The position numbers and the translations under genes are program-made. 40,688 nucleotides of DNA, from the IMG/VR virus record IMGVR_UViG_3300028392_001314, positions 1 to 40,688 of that record; one strand, given 5' to 3'. This DNA comes from a virus. Shown here piece by piece: positions 29,663-38,326 of this stretch. Positions within the stretch are counted from its first letter, which is position 1; each line of letters starts with the position of its first letter. The notes below the pieces were generated by a model, which was not told the DNA's origin, did no database searches, and saw only the letters and a program-made list of their open reading frames with translations.

Positions 29663-30336
29663 TTGTACCAGTTCTGAAAGAGCATTTCAGGGACAGTCCA
29701 ACAAAGTTGACCCTCCCATCTGACATTGGCTTTGAACTCAGAGTCTTTTAGGTTGTTCAAATTTATGATTGCATAACGACCAGTAAACAAACCTATAAGA
29801 AATGCGTAGGTTGTCCCATCGTTTGCCAATGCATGTTTGACTTTATGGTATTTAATTGTGGAAACACCATCGCCAGTGCCACACTGAACATCAATTCTAG
29901 TACCAGTAGATCTATCAATTAGATCAGCATCACCAGTTCGTTTGAATGTTTCAATGTTAGTTAGATCGTCACCACCATTACGATCTAATTCCGTTAGACC
30001 AAGTTTCTTAATCATAAATGGTAGGAACACACGCTCAGCGAGGTATCCTTGCATCCACTTATAGTAAACTTCTTCACAGGCACGACCATTATTGTTTAGT
30101 CGTTCAATAATATGGTTATCTTTCATAACTGTATATGAACGAATTATCATCTGGTCAATATTTCCACCAAAGGGAATTTCTAACTGCTGATTGATGTTAT
30201 TGAAGATAGTTGAAAGTCGACTGTTGTATTTCTCTAACAGTTGGTAGTTAGGAACAACGATATCCTTACCTTTCAACCATTCTTTGTATTTACCTTGATT
30301 GGTAAATCCCATTTGTTTTCTAAACTCTTTGCTCAT
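29659..30336 (-). CDS. Hypothetical protein, possible PD-(D/E)XK-like nuclease
   Basis: 225 residues. The segment GDADLID followed by GTRIDVQCGTGDG could be a D...(D/E)xQ/K core of the restriction-endonuclease-like fold, with beta strands around it and a helix before (ACEEVYYKWMQGYLAERVF). The match is loose because the last catalytic Lys is not where expected. It overlaps gp46 by 4 bases (ATGA), so it is expressed with the gp46/47 nuclease complex and may act in DNA processing. The alternative is a structural DNA-binding protein. Confidence 0.7.
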   Translation of the reverse strand: MSKEFRKQMGFTNQGKYKEWLKGKDIVVPNYQLLEKYNSRLSTIFNNINQQLEIPFGGNIDQMIIRSYTVMKDNHIIERLNNNGRACEEVYYKWMQGYLAERVFLPFMIKKLGLTELDRNGGDDLTNIETFKRTGDADLIDRSTGTRIDVQCGTGDGVSTIKYHKVKHALANDGTTYAFLIGLFTGRYAIINLNNLKDSEFKANVRWEGQLCWTVPEMLFQNWYK

Positions 30337-32045
30337 ACAATAACTGAGAAGTCGTTACGCTTTTCAAATTTAATCACAGAACGGAATTTATCAAACAGCT
30401 GGTCGCCTTTGTGAGAGATAACAAACACATTGGCATTCTCACCCAGCGTATTCATCAGGTTCAAGAAGTAGTCAGTACCATTGACATCTAACGATGAGTC
30501 GAAGATTTCATCAAGCATTAGTAAGTTTGTATTGACAGAGTTCTTCAGCTTGGCAATTTGACGCCAAGTAAACAGGATAGCCAAGTCAATACGCATCTTC
30601 TCACCCTCAGAGAAAGAAGCATAGGTAAACTCGTCACGAAAACGAGATTTAATTGTTTCGTTAAATGCTTCATCTAACTCGAAGTGAATGTAAGAATCCA
30701 TCTGGTTTAGATATTGATTAATCAACTTGTTCATCACAGGCAGATACTCACGAATAATCGCAGTCTTAATACCAGTATCGCGAAGCAAAGCTCCAGCGAT
30801 TTCCTGAAGTTCTTTATCAGAATCTAACTCTTTCTTACGATTGATATTAGACATAGCATCTTGAGCCAAGTCTTTTAACTTGATCTTTTCCTCATCGATA
30901 TTTGCCGTATCAGTTTTTGCGCTTTCAGCTTCAGCCTGTAGCGTTTTAACTTGTTTGTTGAGGAGGGTGATTGCTGAGTTTCTTGTAGATAACTCAATAT
31001 TCTTTTCGGTAATTTGTGATTGTACTTGAGCAATGTTAGATAATTTCTCATTAAGGTTGGAGAGGATTGTTTCGAGTTCGCCAACTTTTCCATTCTGTTC
31101 CAACAACTTTGAATTAAGTTCCTCGACAATTTTCGATTTGTGTTCCTCTGGGATACCTTGATCACATGAAGGGCAAACATCGTGCTCGTTAAAAAATTGT
31201 GACTGGTGTTCGCAGGTTTCGATTTTCTGTAGCAGCTTGGACTTGATTGACTTTGCTTTGTCAATGTCTTCAGATATAGTTTCCTTGTCATTGATGCTTC
31301 CTTTAAGAGTATCGATCTCCGAAAGGATAAGTTCGATCTCGCCCTCGATAGATAAAATTTCAGCAGAGTTTTCAGATATTTTTGATAGGATACTTTCGAT
31401 GGCACTCGACTTCGCTTCCGAGATGGTTTTAATGATCGCTTGTTGAGATTCAACTTTCTGCTTTGCCAAACTAAGTGCTGTTTCGACTCTGTTAATTTCA
31501 TCTTTGGTTGCATTTGATCTTTCCTTTAACAACGAATTCATAGTTGAAAAGATTTTGATATCAAGGATGTCTTCAATAACTTCCCTACGCTGATTCGATG
31601 GTAGTTGCATAAAAGGAACAAACGATGCTGAACCAAGGATAACTACCTGAGTGAATGTTTTATAATTTAGACGAAGGATTTGTTGTTCAAGAATCTTTTG
31701 ATAATCTCTTGACGCAGCATCTTGGTTCATCAACACACCATCCATGTAGATTTCAAAGATGTTTGGTTTGATACCACGAATAATCTTGTACTCTTTCTGA
31801 CCAATCGAGAACTCAATCTCAACCAAAGAATTTTTGCCGTTGATTGAATTAATCATCTGGTTCTTATTAATGTTACGGAATGGCTTTCCGAACAATCCAA
31901 AACACAGCGCATCTAGACAAGTAGATTTACCCTCACCATTTTTACCAATGACAAGGGTAGTCGTAGACTTGTTAAGAATTAATTTGTTTGGCTGATTACC
32001 AGTTGATAAGAAGTTTTTCCAAGACAGCGTCTTAAATACAATCAT
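30333..32045 (-). CDS. 46: Recombination nuclease subunit gp46 (Rad50-like)
   Basis: 570 residues. Walker A GKNGEGKST is at 34-42, long coiled coils flank a CPSC zinc hook near residue 290, and the C-terminal half has the ABC signature FSEGEKMRIDL and Walker B LLMLDEIFD. With gp47 it processes DNA ends for recombination and degrades host DNA. It overlaps the 105-residue gene by 4 bases. Confidence 0.95.
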   Translation of the reverse strand: MIVFKTLSWKNFLSTGNQPNKLILNKSTTTLVIGKNGEGKSTCLDALCFGLFGKPFRNINKNQMINSINGKNSLVEIEFSIGQKEYKIIRGIKPNIFEIYMDGVLMNQDAASRDYQKILEQQILRLNYKTFTQVVILGSASFVPFMQLPSNQRREVIEDILDIKIFSTMNSLLKERSNATKDEINRVETALSLAKQKVESQQAIIKTISEAKSSAIESILSKISENSAEILSIEGEIELILSEIDTLKGSINDKETISEDIDKAKSIKSKLLQKIETCEHQSQFFNEHDVCPSCDQGIPEEHKSKIVEELNSKLLEQNGKVGELETILSNLNEKLSNIAQVQSQITEKNIELSTRNSAITLLNKQVKTLQAEAESAKTDTANIDEEKIKLKDLAQDAMSNINRKKELDSDKELQEIAGALLRDTGIKTAIIREYLPVMNKLINQYLNQMDSYIHFELDEAFNETIKSRFRDEFTYASFSEGEKMRIDLAILFTWRQIAKLKNSVNTNLLMLDEIFDSSLDVNGTDYFLNLMNTLGENANVFVISHKGDQLFDKFRSVIKFEKRNDFSVIV

Positions 32046-32359
32046 TCACTCTTCCATTTCATACCCATAGACTTATAAATGAATCTCATTATAAAATTGG
32101 GTTTCTTTTTAGAAATAACAGTAATAGGCATAGCATCTACATTAATAGTAAAGGATGGAGATCCAAGATTAGTTGACATAGTAGTCCAAGTACCACCATT
32201 ACCAACCATTAATCCCATACCAGAAGTAATTGATACAGAATTTCTTGCCTGTTCAGCTCGCTTATCTAGAATATACTTTTCAGTTAATGTATAATCTAGA
32301 TCAAGCGGAACCTGTTCCGTAAGCGGAAAGAAATAACTAATCTCAAGTTGTTGCATCAC
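32042..32359 (-). CDS. Hypothetical protein between 47 and 46 (105 aa)
   Basis: Beta-rich with a glycine patch (SGMGLMVGNGGTW) and a basic end (FIYKSMGMKWKSE). No nuclease motif. It overlaps gp47 and gp46 by ATGA on both sides, so all three are translationally coupled. A small partner of the gp46/47 complex is plausible but not shown. Confidence 0.75.
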   Translation of the reverse strand: MMQQLEISYFFPLTEQVPLDLDYTLTEKYILDKRAEQARNSVSITSGMGLMVGNGGTWTTMSTNLGSPSFTINVDAMPITVISKKKPNFIMRFIYKSMGMKWKSE

Positions 32360-33411
32360 TCTACCTCGATGTTGACTGCTTCCGTATAAAGAGACTTCAT
32401 AAATGTTTTCAATTTATCTTTGTCGTAATCAGTTTCAATTGACTCAACATAGTTGGTCAATACATCTAAAGTATCTTCAAGGTTTATGGTAGAATCTATC
32501 TCACCTTCGTTGTATGATGATAGATCCTCAATGATTTTTACTTCATATGGATCACTATCATAAACCTTCGTAATGAATTTGTCAAATTTATATAAGTCAT
32601 TCTTGTTAACAACTACAACTTTTACATATTTGTTTTTTAAGTGTCCGTATGTTTGGAGGGAAGGATCGGCGAGGGCATCGTCGTACTCGACTCTTTCGAA
32701 CATCGTATAAGGATTTCCGATGAACTCGAGTTCTCTTGTTTGTAAATCGAACAGGTGAAATCCTCGGGGATCGTTAAAGTCTTGCCATGTAAGTTCGTAT
32801 GGATTTCCCAAATAATAAATGTGACCATCATTACTACGATGGTGGTAATGGCCACTGAAAACCATATCAAACTTTTTAAACAAATCCTTAGAAAGACCTT
32901 CATGACTTTCCATTCCTCTATACATTGCGAATCCAGCAATTTCGAAATGCCCCATGCATATCTCAGCCTTGCTAGAGTTGATAACTTCTAAACTCTCATC
33001 ATAATTATCAGCACAAATCCAAGGAGTAAAACAAATTGGAGTGTCATGAACGACTATGTCTGATGCCTTACTTATTAAGGCAATATTTGTATACTCAGCC
33101 AGCAATAACTCTGGCGAATTAACTTCATTAGTATTCTTAAAATAGGTGTCATGATTACCTGCAATCATGTAAAGTTTAATGTTTCGTTTTTCAAGTTCGT
33201 CAAAGAACATTTTCTTTGCTCGATCAAGCGAATAAAAGTTTACATATTTGCGTCTATCAAAAGTATCACCAAGAATAAGAACGCTGTCAACACCAGCTGA
33301 ATCGAGAGTAGGAAAGAAAGTATTGTCATAAAATTGTTGGTAGAAGTCTAAGAAGGCAACACTATCATTTCTAGCACCGAAGTGCTGGTCTGTAATAATT
33401 GCTACCTTCAT
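32356..33411 (-). CDS. 47: Recombination nuclease subunit gp47 (Mre11-like)
   Basis: 351 residues with the metallophosphoesterase motifs in order: D8-x-H10 in TDQHFG, LGDTFDRR (D49), AGNHD (N86, H87) and GHYHHR. The length is like T4 gp47 (339). It is the nuclease partner of gp46. The start overlaps the stop of the 43-residue gene as TAATG. Confidence 0.95.
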   Translation of the reverse strand: MKVAIITDQHFGARNDSVAFLDFYQQFYDNTFFPTLDSAGVDSVLILGDTFDRRKYVNFYSLDRAKKMFFDELEKRNIKLYMIAGNHDTYFKNTNEVNSPELLLAEYTNIALISKASDIVVHDTPICFTPWICADNYDESLEVINSSKAEICMGHFEIAGFAMYRGMESHEGLSKDLFKKFDMVFSGHYHHRSNDGHIYYLGNPYELTWQDFNDPRGFHLFDLQTRELEFIGNPYTMFERVEYDDALADPSLQTYGHLKNKYVKVVVVNKNDLYKFDKFITKVYDSDPYEVKIIEDLSSYNEGEIDSTINLEDTLDVLTNYVESIETDYDKDKLKTFMKSLYTEAVNIEVE

Positions 33412-33542
33412 TAATCAACCTTTACGATTTCAATAGTATCTTCTCTTCGAACTCTTTTGTTCGAAAACTCAACTGCTTCAGTCAATGTTTTAAAAAACTT
33501 AAAAACAACATGACTTCCCATATAGTATCTTACTTTATACAT
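33411..33542 (-). CDS. Small ORF, 43 aa
   Basis: A basic beta-alpha-beta peptide that begins MYKVRYYMGSHVVFKFFKT. Both ends overlap neighbours as TAATG: the ATPase stop upstream and the gp47 start downstream. That double coupling is strong support for a real gene. No function is known. Confidence 0.7.
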   Translation of the reverse strand: MYKVRYYMGSHVVFKFFKTLTEAVEFSNKRVRREDTIEIVKVD

Positions 33543-34720
33543 TAAATGAACCCTACCTTTCGTTCAGTTGGTTTATTAGTTTGTGTATTAAAAATTTCAG
33601 CAATAGAAAACTCAACAACTTTACCTGCGCCAATTTCGGGAACAGTACCACCCAATTTCTTTGCCAGTTTTTTAGCATCAAATAAAGACAGTGGTTTGAA
33701 TTCGATAATATCAAAACAGCGTCCAGGTCTTGTTAAAGCAGAATCGATATCACGGATAGATGGTAGATTGGTTGAGAAAATCATTTTCTTACCTTTGGTT
33801 GTTACAAGACCATCACCCACATTAAGGAAACGATGCATCATTGTATTACCATCGCTTCTTGGTTTAAGAAACGCATCACTGTCTTCAAGCACCATAACAT
33901 TATCATCAGATTCAATAAAGCGAGCAAAGAATCCATCTTTGTCAAGAATGTTTCCATCATAAGAAACAATCGCAGAGGAATTTGTATGAGCCAAAAGACC
34001 ACGGATAAAAGTAGTCTTACCAGTTCCAGGTGGACCAATCAACAAAAGAATATTTGCAGAAGATTCCATATAACGATCGTAGTATGACTCAAGCGATTCA
34101 TCTTTTAGAAAAGGATACATCTCATCACAAGGTAAGCGATCACGATTGAGTGGAACATTAACAGACTGACCATCACCACCATAAACCCACTCAATGTGAG
34201 AGGTTACAATCGAGAAACTTTCTTCGACACATCCAATAATATTTTCGCAGAACTCTTCATCGCCAAACACACGAATGCTAGTTGTGTTACTATTAACATC
34301 AAACTTAATTATGTTGTTTGTTGAATGTTCAATGATAAATCCTGCAGATGAAGAAGATTGCACAAACAAATATGCATCAGAACTAAATTCATCTTCTGCC
34401 CAATCTTGCCACTTCTCACGATTACATAACACAGATGTCTCGCGAAACAGTGTAGAAAAATTGGCATCGGCACGACGCTTCATTAGTTCTGCTGAGATCA
34501 AATCATCAATATCAGAAACGCCAAGGAAAATTTTATTATCTTCTTTCATAACTTCTTTCAAATTAAACATGTTGTCCCAAGCATCCCATGTATGTTTTCT
34601 TAGGAATTTTTTATTCTTTTTTCTTTTCTTACCTGGAATTGGCCAGCGACGATTCGACACAACAGTACTTTGCTTCAATTGTTTTAACCAATCATGAACT
34701 TCTTTGTGAGATACAGACAT
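33542..34720 (-). CDS. AAA ATPase (Bcs1-like core)
   Basis: 392 residues from ATG 34720; a TTG at 34729 is less likely because it sits inside the previous gene end. The N-terminal 220 residues are unique. The AAA core has GPPGTGKTT at 229-237, a Walker B-like MVLEDSDAF, sensor-like FSTNLPS and an arginine-rich TRPGR. It is likely a hexameric remodelling ATPase. Its place before 47 and 46 suggests a DNA or protein-complex task in recombination or late control (inference). Confidence 0.82.
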   Translation of the reverse strand: MSVSHKEVHDWLKQLKQSTVVSNRRWPIPGKKRKKNKKFLRKHTWDAWDNMFNLKEVMKEDNKIFLGVSDIDDLISAELMKRRADANFSTLFRETSVLCNREKWQDWAEDEFSSDAYLFVQSSSSAGFIIEHSTNNIIKFDVNSNTTSIRVFGDEEFCENIIGCVEESFSIVTSHIEWVYGGDGQSVNVPLNRDRLPCDEMYPFLKDESLESYYDRYMESSANILLLIGPPGTGKTTFIRGLLAHTNSSAIVSYDGNILDKDGFFARFIESDDNVMVLEDSDAFLKPRSDGNTMMHRFLNVGDGLVTTKGKKMIFSTNLPSIRDIDSALTRPGRCFDIIEFKPLSLFDAKKLAKKLGGTVPEIGAGKVVEFSIAEIFNTQTNKPTERKVGFI

Positions 34721-34722
34721 TT

Positions 34723-35178
34723 TTACCAATCAAGATAAACAAGTTTTTCTTCTGGGTAGTATGGGAATGTAATTTCTTGAACAGATTTGTGTTCGCCATT
34801 ACTCATGTACAATTTTTTACCATCCTTAGAAATAAATGCGATGGCACGATCATCATAATATTTGTCAACATTTTCTTCATGATGCACAAAAAAATATCTT
34901 GGGTGGCGTAGTTGTTTATATGGTTTACCAGCATCGCTCAACTCAACCTCAATCATTTCCTCTTTTTGTAGAGGGGATAATGGTTTAAGTTCAATTAAAC
35001 GATTAACCATATTTACAAAACTATCAAAAATGAATTTATCGCCTTTACCAACCATATGCATTTGTTTACAAAATTCTAAAACACTTTTACCAATATCGGT
35101 ATCTTTTAGATTGATGAGTTCTAACTCATGCTCGCAGTGTTTTAAAAATTTCTCTAAAGATCCATCTTGTTCGTACAT
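34723..35178 (-). CDS. Hypothetical protein (151 aa)
   Basis: Helical N-terminal half and mixed C-terminal half (RHPRYFFVHHEENVDKYYDD). No motif. GGAG precedes the start, and the stop lies 2 bases before the ATPase start. It is transcribed with gp55 from the 35782 promoter. Confidence 0.75.
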   Translation of the reverse strand: MYEQDGSLEKFLKHCEHELELINLKDTDIGKSVLEFCKQMHMVGKGDKFIFDSFVNMVNRLIELKPLSPLQKEEMIEVELSDAGKPYKQLRHPRYFFVHHEENVDKYYDDRAIAFISKDGKKLYMSNGEHKSVQEITFPYYPEEKLVYLDW

Positions 35179-35186
35179 ATTAACTC

Positions 35187-35747
35187 CTAATTTTCTGTAA
35201 AGTCATCTAAAGTTGCTTCTTTCTTTTTACGCTTTTTTTCTTTTTTGCGTTCAATAAAATCATCGAAGGTATTATTTTGTTGCATAAACTCAGCATACGC
35301 ATTATGAAACTCGCCACCCTCGTCTTGATCTTGTAATTCAAACACATCGAAAGGCATTTCCTGTAACATCTTACCTTTAATATATGTTTGTTTCTTCTCC
35401 TCGGCAATTCTTCTTAAGAATGCATAGTAGATAATTTGGGTAAAGTATGCAAAGGGATTGCTAGATTTTTCGGGATCAAAGTTATCAATATATTGTAGAC
35501 AGTTTTGTATACCATCCAGAATCATATCTTCACGATAACTGTAATTTATAAAGTTTGCTTTATAAGAAAGGTGCGTTCCAATTTTCATTAAACAGTCGCC
35601 GATGTATGGTGTAACCATTGGCCATCCTGCATCTTTCTTTGTCAGACCTGCTTCTTTAGCAGCAAGTACCTTTACACGATACTCTTTCATTGCTACCAAA
35701 AAGTCAGCGTTACTGACATAGTGCGTGCCTTTGGCTTTTGTTGCCAT
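35187..35747 (-). CDS. 55: Late sigma factor gp55
   Basis: 186 residues, the length of T4 gp55. Matching blocks are YVSNADFLVAM, YREDMILDGIQNCLQYIDNFD and NPFAYFTQIIYYAFLRRI, the sigma region 2-like core that reads TATAAATA boxes. The basic stretch KKEKKRKKKEA and the end TLDDFTEN resemble the clamp-binding end of T4 gp55 (SLDFLYE). Late transcription thus depends on gp45 on DNA. Late boxes in this window fit. Confidence 0.93.
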   Translation of the reverse strand: MATKAKGTHYVSNADFLVAMKEYRVKVLAAKEAGLTKKDAGWPMVTPYIGDCLMKIGTHLSYKANFINYSYREDMILDGIQNCLQYIDNFDPEKSSNPFAYFTQIIYYAFLRRIAEEKKQTYIKGKMLQEMPFDVFELQDQDEGGEFHNAYAEFMQQNNTFDDFIERKKEKKRKKKEATLDDFTEN

Positions 35748-35781
35748 ACTAATAAATCTCCATAATTAATCAACTCAAATA

Positions 35782-35810
35782 AGTATACTATAAAATTGTT
35801 ACAATAGCAA
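35782..35810 (-). promoter_or_regulatory. gene 55 promoter (TTGCTA-17-TATACT)
   Basis: -35 TTGCTA (35810-35805) and -10 TATACT (35787-35782), 17-bp spacer ending in TAG. It faces gene 55. Confidence 0.7.
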
Positions 35811-35841
35811 ATATTTAATACAAGAAAATAAATTTGCTATT
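35803..35841. repeat. 10-bp inverted repeat between divergent promoters
   Basis: Perfect arms AATAGCAAAT (35803-35812) and ATTTGCTATT (35832-35841), 19 bases apart, each containing a TTGCTA -35 box. They face opposite ways. Confidence 0.8.
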
Positions 35842-35862
35842 TGCTTGACGAAAGCGTATACT
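35834..35862 (+). promoter_or_regulatory. Plus-strand promoter (TTGCTA-17-TATACT)
   Basis: The only promoter seen facing right. -35 TTGCTA (35834-35839), -10 TATACT (35857-35862), 17-bp spacer ending in GCG. It would make RNA antisense to the Sm-like gene and uvsW; no good plus-strand gene follows. Confidence 0.55.
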
Positions 35863-35888
35863 CTCGATGTAGGGTTTGAAAAAGTTAA

Positions 35889-36359
35889 TCAATGTATTGT
35901 TTCATTACCTTCAACGAAGGTTTTCTTGCCTTCTTCTACTTCCTCTTCGATTTCCCCTGCGATAGCCCTCAGCTGTTCAATCGCACTTCCAATATCCTCG
36001 ATCGCTTCCATAGCAGCACGATCTTCTTCGTCTTCCCAAATAAGTTCTTTCGCTTGGTGTGTCAGATTCACACCCTCATGATTACGCACAAGTCCAACAT
36101 AGTGGACGATGGCACGCTCGTGCAGTTTTGAATCAAGAACTATATGACTCTTGTTTAAATGTACAACAGGAGATTCAAGGAATAATGAGTATGGACCAGC
36201 AGTAACTTGTTCAGAAACACGATCGTGGCTTGAAGAAACAAGATGAGTTTTAATCAGCATTGGAAACTTAATAGTAACTGTAGTTTCGTTTTCTGATTCT
36301 TTAAATGCCATTAATTGTTCGCCAGTAACCAACTTCAAGTAAACGAATTCTTCGTTCAT
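35889..36359 (-). CDS. Sm-like hypothetical protein with acidic tail (156 aa)
   Basis: The first 95 residues match the layout of the 103-residue protein at 17718: VYLKLVTGEQLMA, P-x-x-I, AGPYSLF, HLNKSHI and VHYVGL. A helical acidic tail follows (EEVEEGKKTFVEGNE). RNA or protein binding by a small beta-barrel is inferred. It overlaps uvsW by 4 bases (ATGA). The plus-strand promoter at 35834 would produce antisense RNA over it. Confidence 0.75.
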   Translation of the reverse strand: MNEEFVYLKLVTGEQLMAFKESENETTVTIKFPMLIKTHLVSSSHDRVSEQVTAGPYSLFLESPVVHLNKSHIVLDSKLHERAIVHYVGLVRNHEGVNLTHQAKELIWEDEEDRAAMEAIEDIGSAIEQLRAIAGEIEEEVEEGKKTFVEGNETIH

Positions 36360-37837
36360 AGTTTTACCTCGACAATCTTGTAGTTAAATTTTTCTTCGGA
36401 ATAAGTCTTGAGTCGTTCAGCAAAGTGATTTAATGTATGATTTTTCCAAGACTTCCAACTTAAATCATCTGATAAGTCGTATAGATTACACTCAGTTTTA
36501 CCATTCTTTAATCTTAATCCACGACCAATACTTTGGAGGTTACGAATCTTAGATTTACTTGGCGATGCGAAAATTACATTTTCTAATGATGGGATATTAA
36601 TTCCAGTACTAAAAGTGCCAAAAGAAGCAACGATAATCGCATCAGGTTCGCTTTCGGTAATCTTTCGTATTGCTTCTCTATCTTCTGTTTCAGTTGCACC
36701 AGAAACGAAGAATATTTTTCTTTTGTCATGCGCTTTGTCTTTGATCATGTCAAACAAAATCTTACCATGTTTATTTACAAACTGGAAAAGGACTAGGGTA
36801 TTGCCTTCAGATTTCAACGCAAGGTTACAAATAAAATTATTACGCTTCTCATGTGATACAATAAAATCCATCTCATCAGCGTATTGATTATTCTTTCTAC
36901 CCTGACGAGTTATATCATCATACTTCAGTAGTATACATGTAATATTTAGTTTGGCGAGGGTTCCCGAATCCATCAATTCTTTCGTAGTTGTTACCCTATG
37001 AGTTGGACCAAAAATTCCCTCAAGAACTAACTTATGAACTTTCTTATTATCAAGAGTTCCTGTAGTTCCGATACGATATTTAACATGAGTAAGTTTACCC
37101 ATTACGCTTGTAAGCGAGGTTGCTTTAAATTGATGTGCTTCATCACCAAAGATAACATCAAACTGATTAAACCATGCTTTTGGTTGTTTGTAAACAGACT
37201 GCCATGTTGTAATTAGCACATCGCCAGATATATCTTTTGTGAAACCACTGTAGAGTTTTTGAACATGTCGACTTGTTTTCCAACCATTGGCAGAGGAGTA
37301 GTCTTCAAAGTCAGCATATAGTTGCTCAACCAGAGATGTAGTTGGAACAATGATAATACACTTACGACCATTCTCTAGATGCCAGCGCATCGTTGTGTAA
37401 ATGATAAACGATTTACCAGATGCGGTAGGTGATAGTAGTAGTGTTCTTTTTGTGTCGAGAGCATGTTTAACAGCTTCGATTTGATAATCGCGAATCTCAA
37501 TTGGTTTACCATGCCCATGAGGATTTAACCATTGAGCAAATTCTGAAACTTGTTCAGATGTAATACCTTCAGTATTTCTTAAGTCGACTGGAAGTTTTAT
37601 TCCGTAGTCATTGCGAGTACAAAAATCAATGACATAATTTATAAGACCAACATAAAGAGTCTTACGAATAATATCATACATTCGCACTTTGCCATCCCAG
37701 AGTCGTGCTCGATACTGCGGAGTAAATCTAGCACCTGGATATTCAAAGGTAAAGAAGTCTGATAGTTCTTGTTCTATGGACGGATCGTCAGCAAAGATAC
37801 GAAGATGAACTTCATCAATTTTTTCAACTGTAATCAT
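36356..37837 (-). CDS. uvsW: UvsW helicase
   Basis: 493 residues (T4: 503). Superfamily 2 motifs: IRDYQIEAV (115-123), Walker A SPTASGKS (136-143), GDEAH (230-234) and IGRGLRLK near the end. UvsW unwinds R-loops and branched DNA and helps turn off origin initiation late in infection. It overlaps UvsY by ATGA. Confidence 0.95.
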   Translation of the reverse strand: MITVEKIDEVHLRIFADDPSIEQELSDFFTFEYPGARFTPQYRARLWDGKVRMYDIIRKTLYVGLINYVIDFCTRNDYGIKLPVDLRNTEGITSEQVSEFAQWLNPHGHGKPIEIRDYQIEAVKHALDTKRTLLLSPTASGKSFIIYTTMRWHLENGRKCIIIVPTTSLVEQLYADFEDYSSANGWKTSRHVQKLYSGFTKDISGDVLITTWQSVYKQPKAWFNQFDVIFGDEAHQFKATSLTSVMGKLTHVKYRIGTTGTLDNKKVHKLVLEGIFGPTHRVTTTKELMDSGTLAKLNITCILLKYDDITRQGRKNNQYADEMDFIVSHEKRNNFICNLALKSEGNTLVLFQFVNKHGKILFDMIKDKAHDKRKIFFVSGATETEDREAIRKITESEPDAIIVASFGTFSTGINIPSLENVIFASPSKSKIRNLQSIGRGLRLKNGKTECNLYDLSDDLSWKSWKNHTLNHFAERLKTYSEEKFNYKIVEVKL

Positions 37838-38271
37838 GAGCCACTAATAAACTTTTTCCATTCAATAGAATTGCGTATCTGCCAATCCCTTGCTTTAATT
37901 TGATTCATAACTGAGTCAAGGAAATCTACAATACATTGAATGTAGTTTGCTTTAATCTCTAGTTTATTTAGATCGTTATCGCCACCGAGAAATTCATCCA
38001 TCTCGTTCTTCAGTGGTTTAACACCTTGCCACTGTTCCCAACCATTTAATTGAAGTTCTTCCTTTGTCATCTCACCACGATAGTAACGAAATTTTGATTG
38101 ACGGAGTGTGTTGTAATCTGCCTTCATCTTAGCAAGTTGTAACTTGTGTCGGATAAGGTGATTAAGATATTTGGAGTGGAGTTTTGCTGTGTTGACAGAT
38201 TCTTGATCAAGATGATTGTCATCAATGATACAGTCGTCAGCCCATGCGTTTTGTATTTCTTCAAGTGTCAT
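37834..38271 (-). CDS. uvsY: UvsY recombination mediator
   Basis: 145 residues (T4: 137). The pattern LEEIQNAW...AKLHSKYLNHL and the C-terminal DFLDSVMNQIKARDWQIRN match T4 UvsY. It loads UvsX onto gp32-coated single strands. The start at 38271 has TTGAGGATTT upstream and its own promoter. Genes uvsY and uvsW are adjacent, as in T4. Confidence 0.92.
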   Translation of the reverse strand: MTLEEIQNAWADDCIIDDNHLDQESVNTAKLHSKYLNHLIRHKLQLAKMKADYNTLRQSKFRYYRGEMTKEELQLNGWEQWQGVKPLKNEMDEFLGGDNDLNKLEIKANYIQCIVDFLDSVMNQIKARDWQIRNSIEWKKFISGS

Positions 38272-38286
38272 AATAAATCCTCAAGG

Positions 38287-38315
38287 TGTATACTATTAGT
38301 ATACTATAAAGTCAA
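38287..38315 (-). promoter_or_regulatory. uvsY promoter (TTGACT-17-TATACA)
   Basis: -35 TTGACT (38315-38310) and a weak -10 TATACA (38292-38287), 17-bp spacer ending in TAG. A GTATACTA near-palindrome lies in the spacer. Confidence 0.6.
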
Positions 38316-38326
38316 ATTAAACGCAA

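Noticed and set aside
35892-36131. Plus-strand ORF of 79 residues after the rightward promoter
   Set aside because: It lies opposite the Sm-like gene, has no convincing ribosome site and a shadow-like composition.
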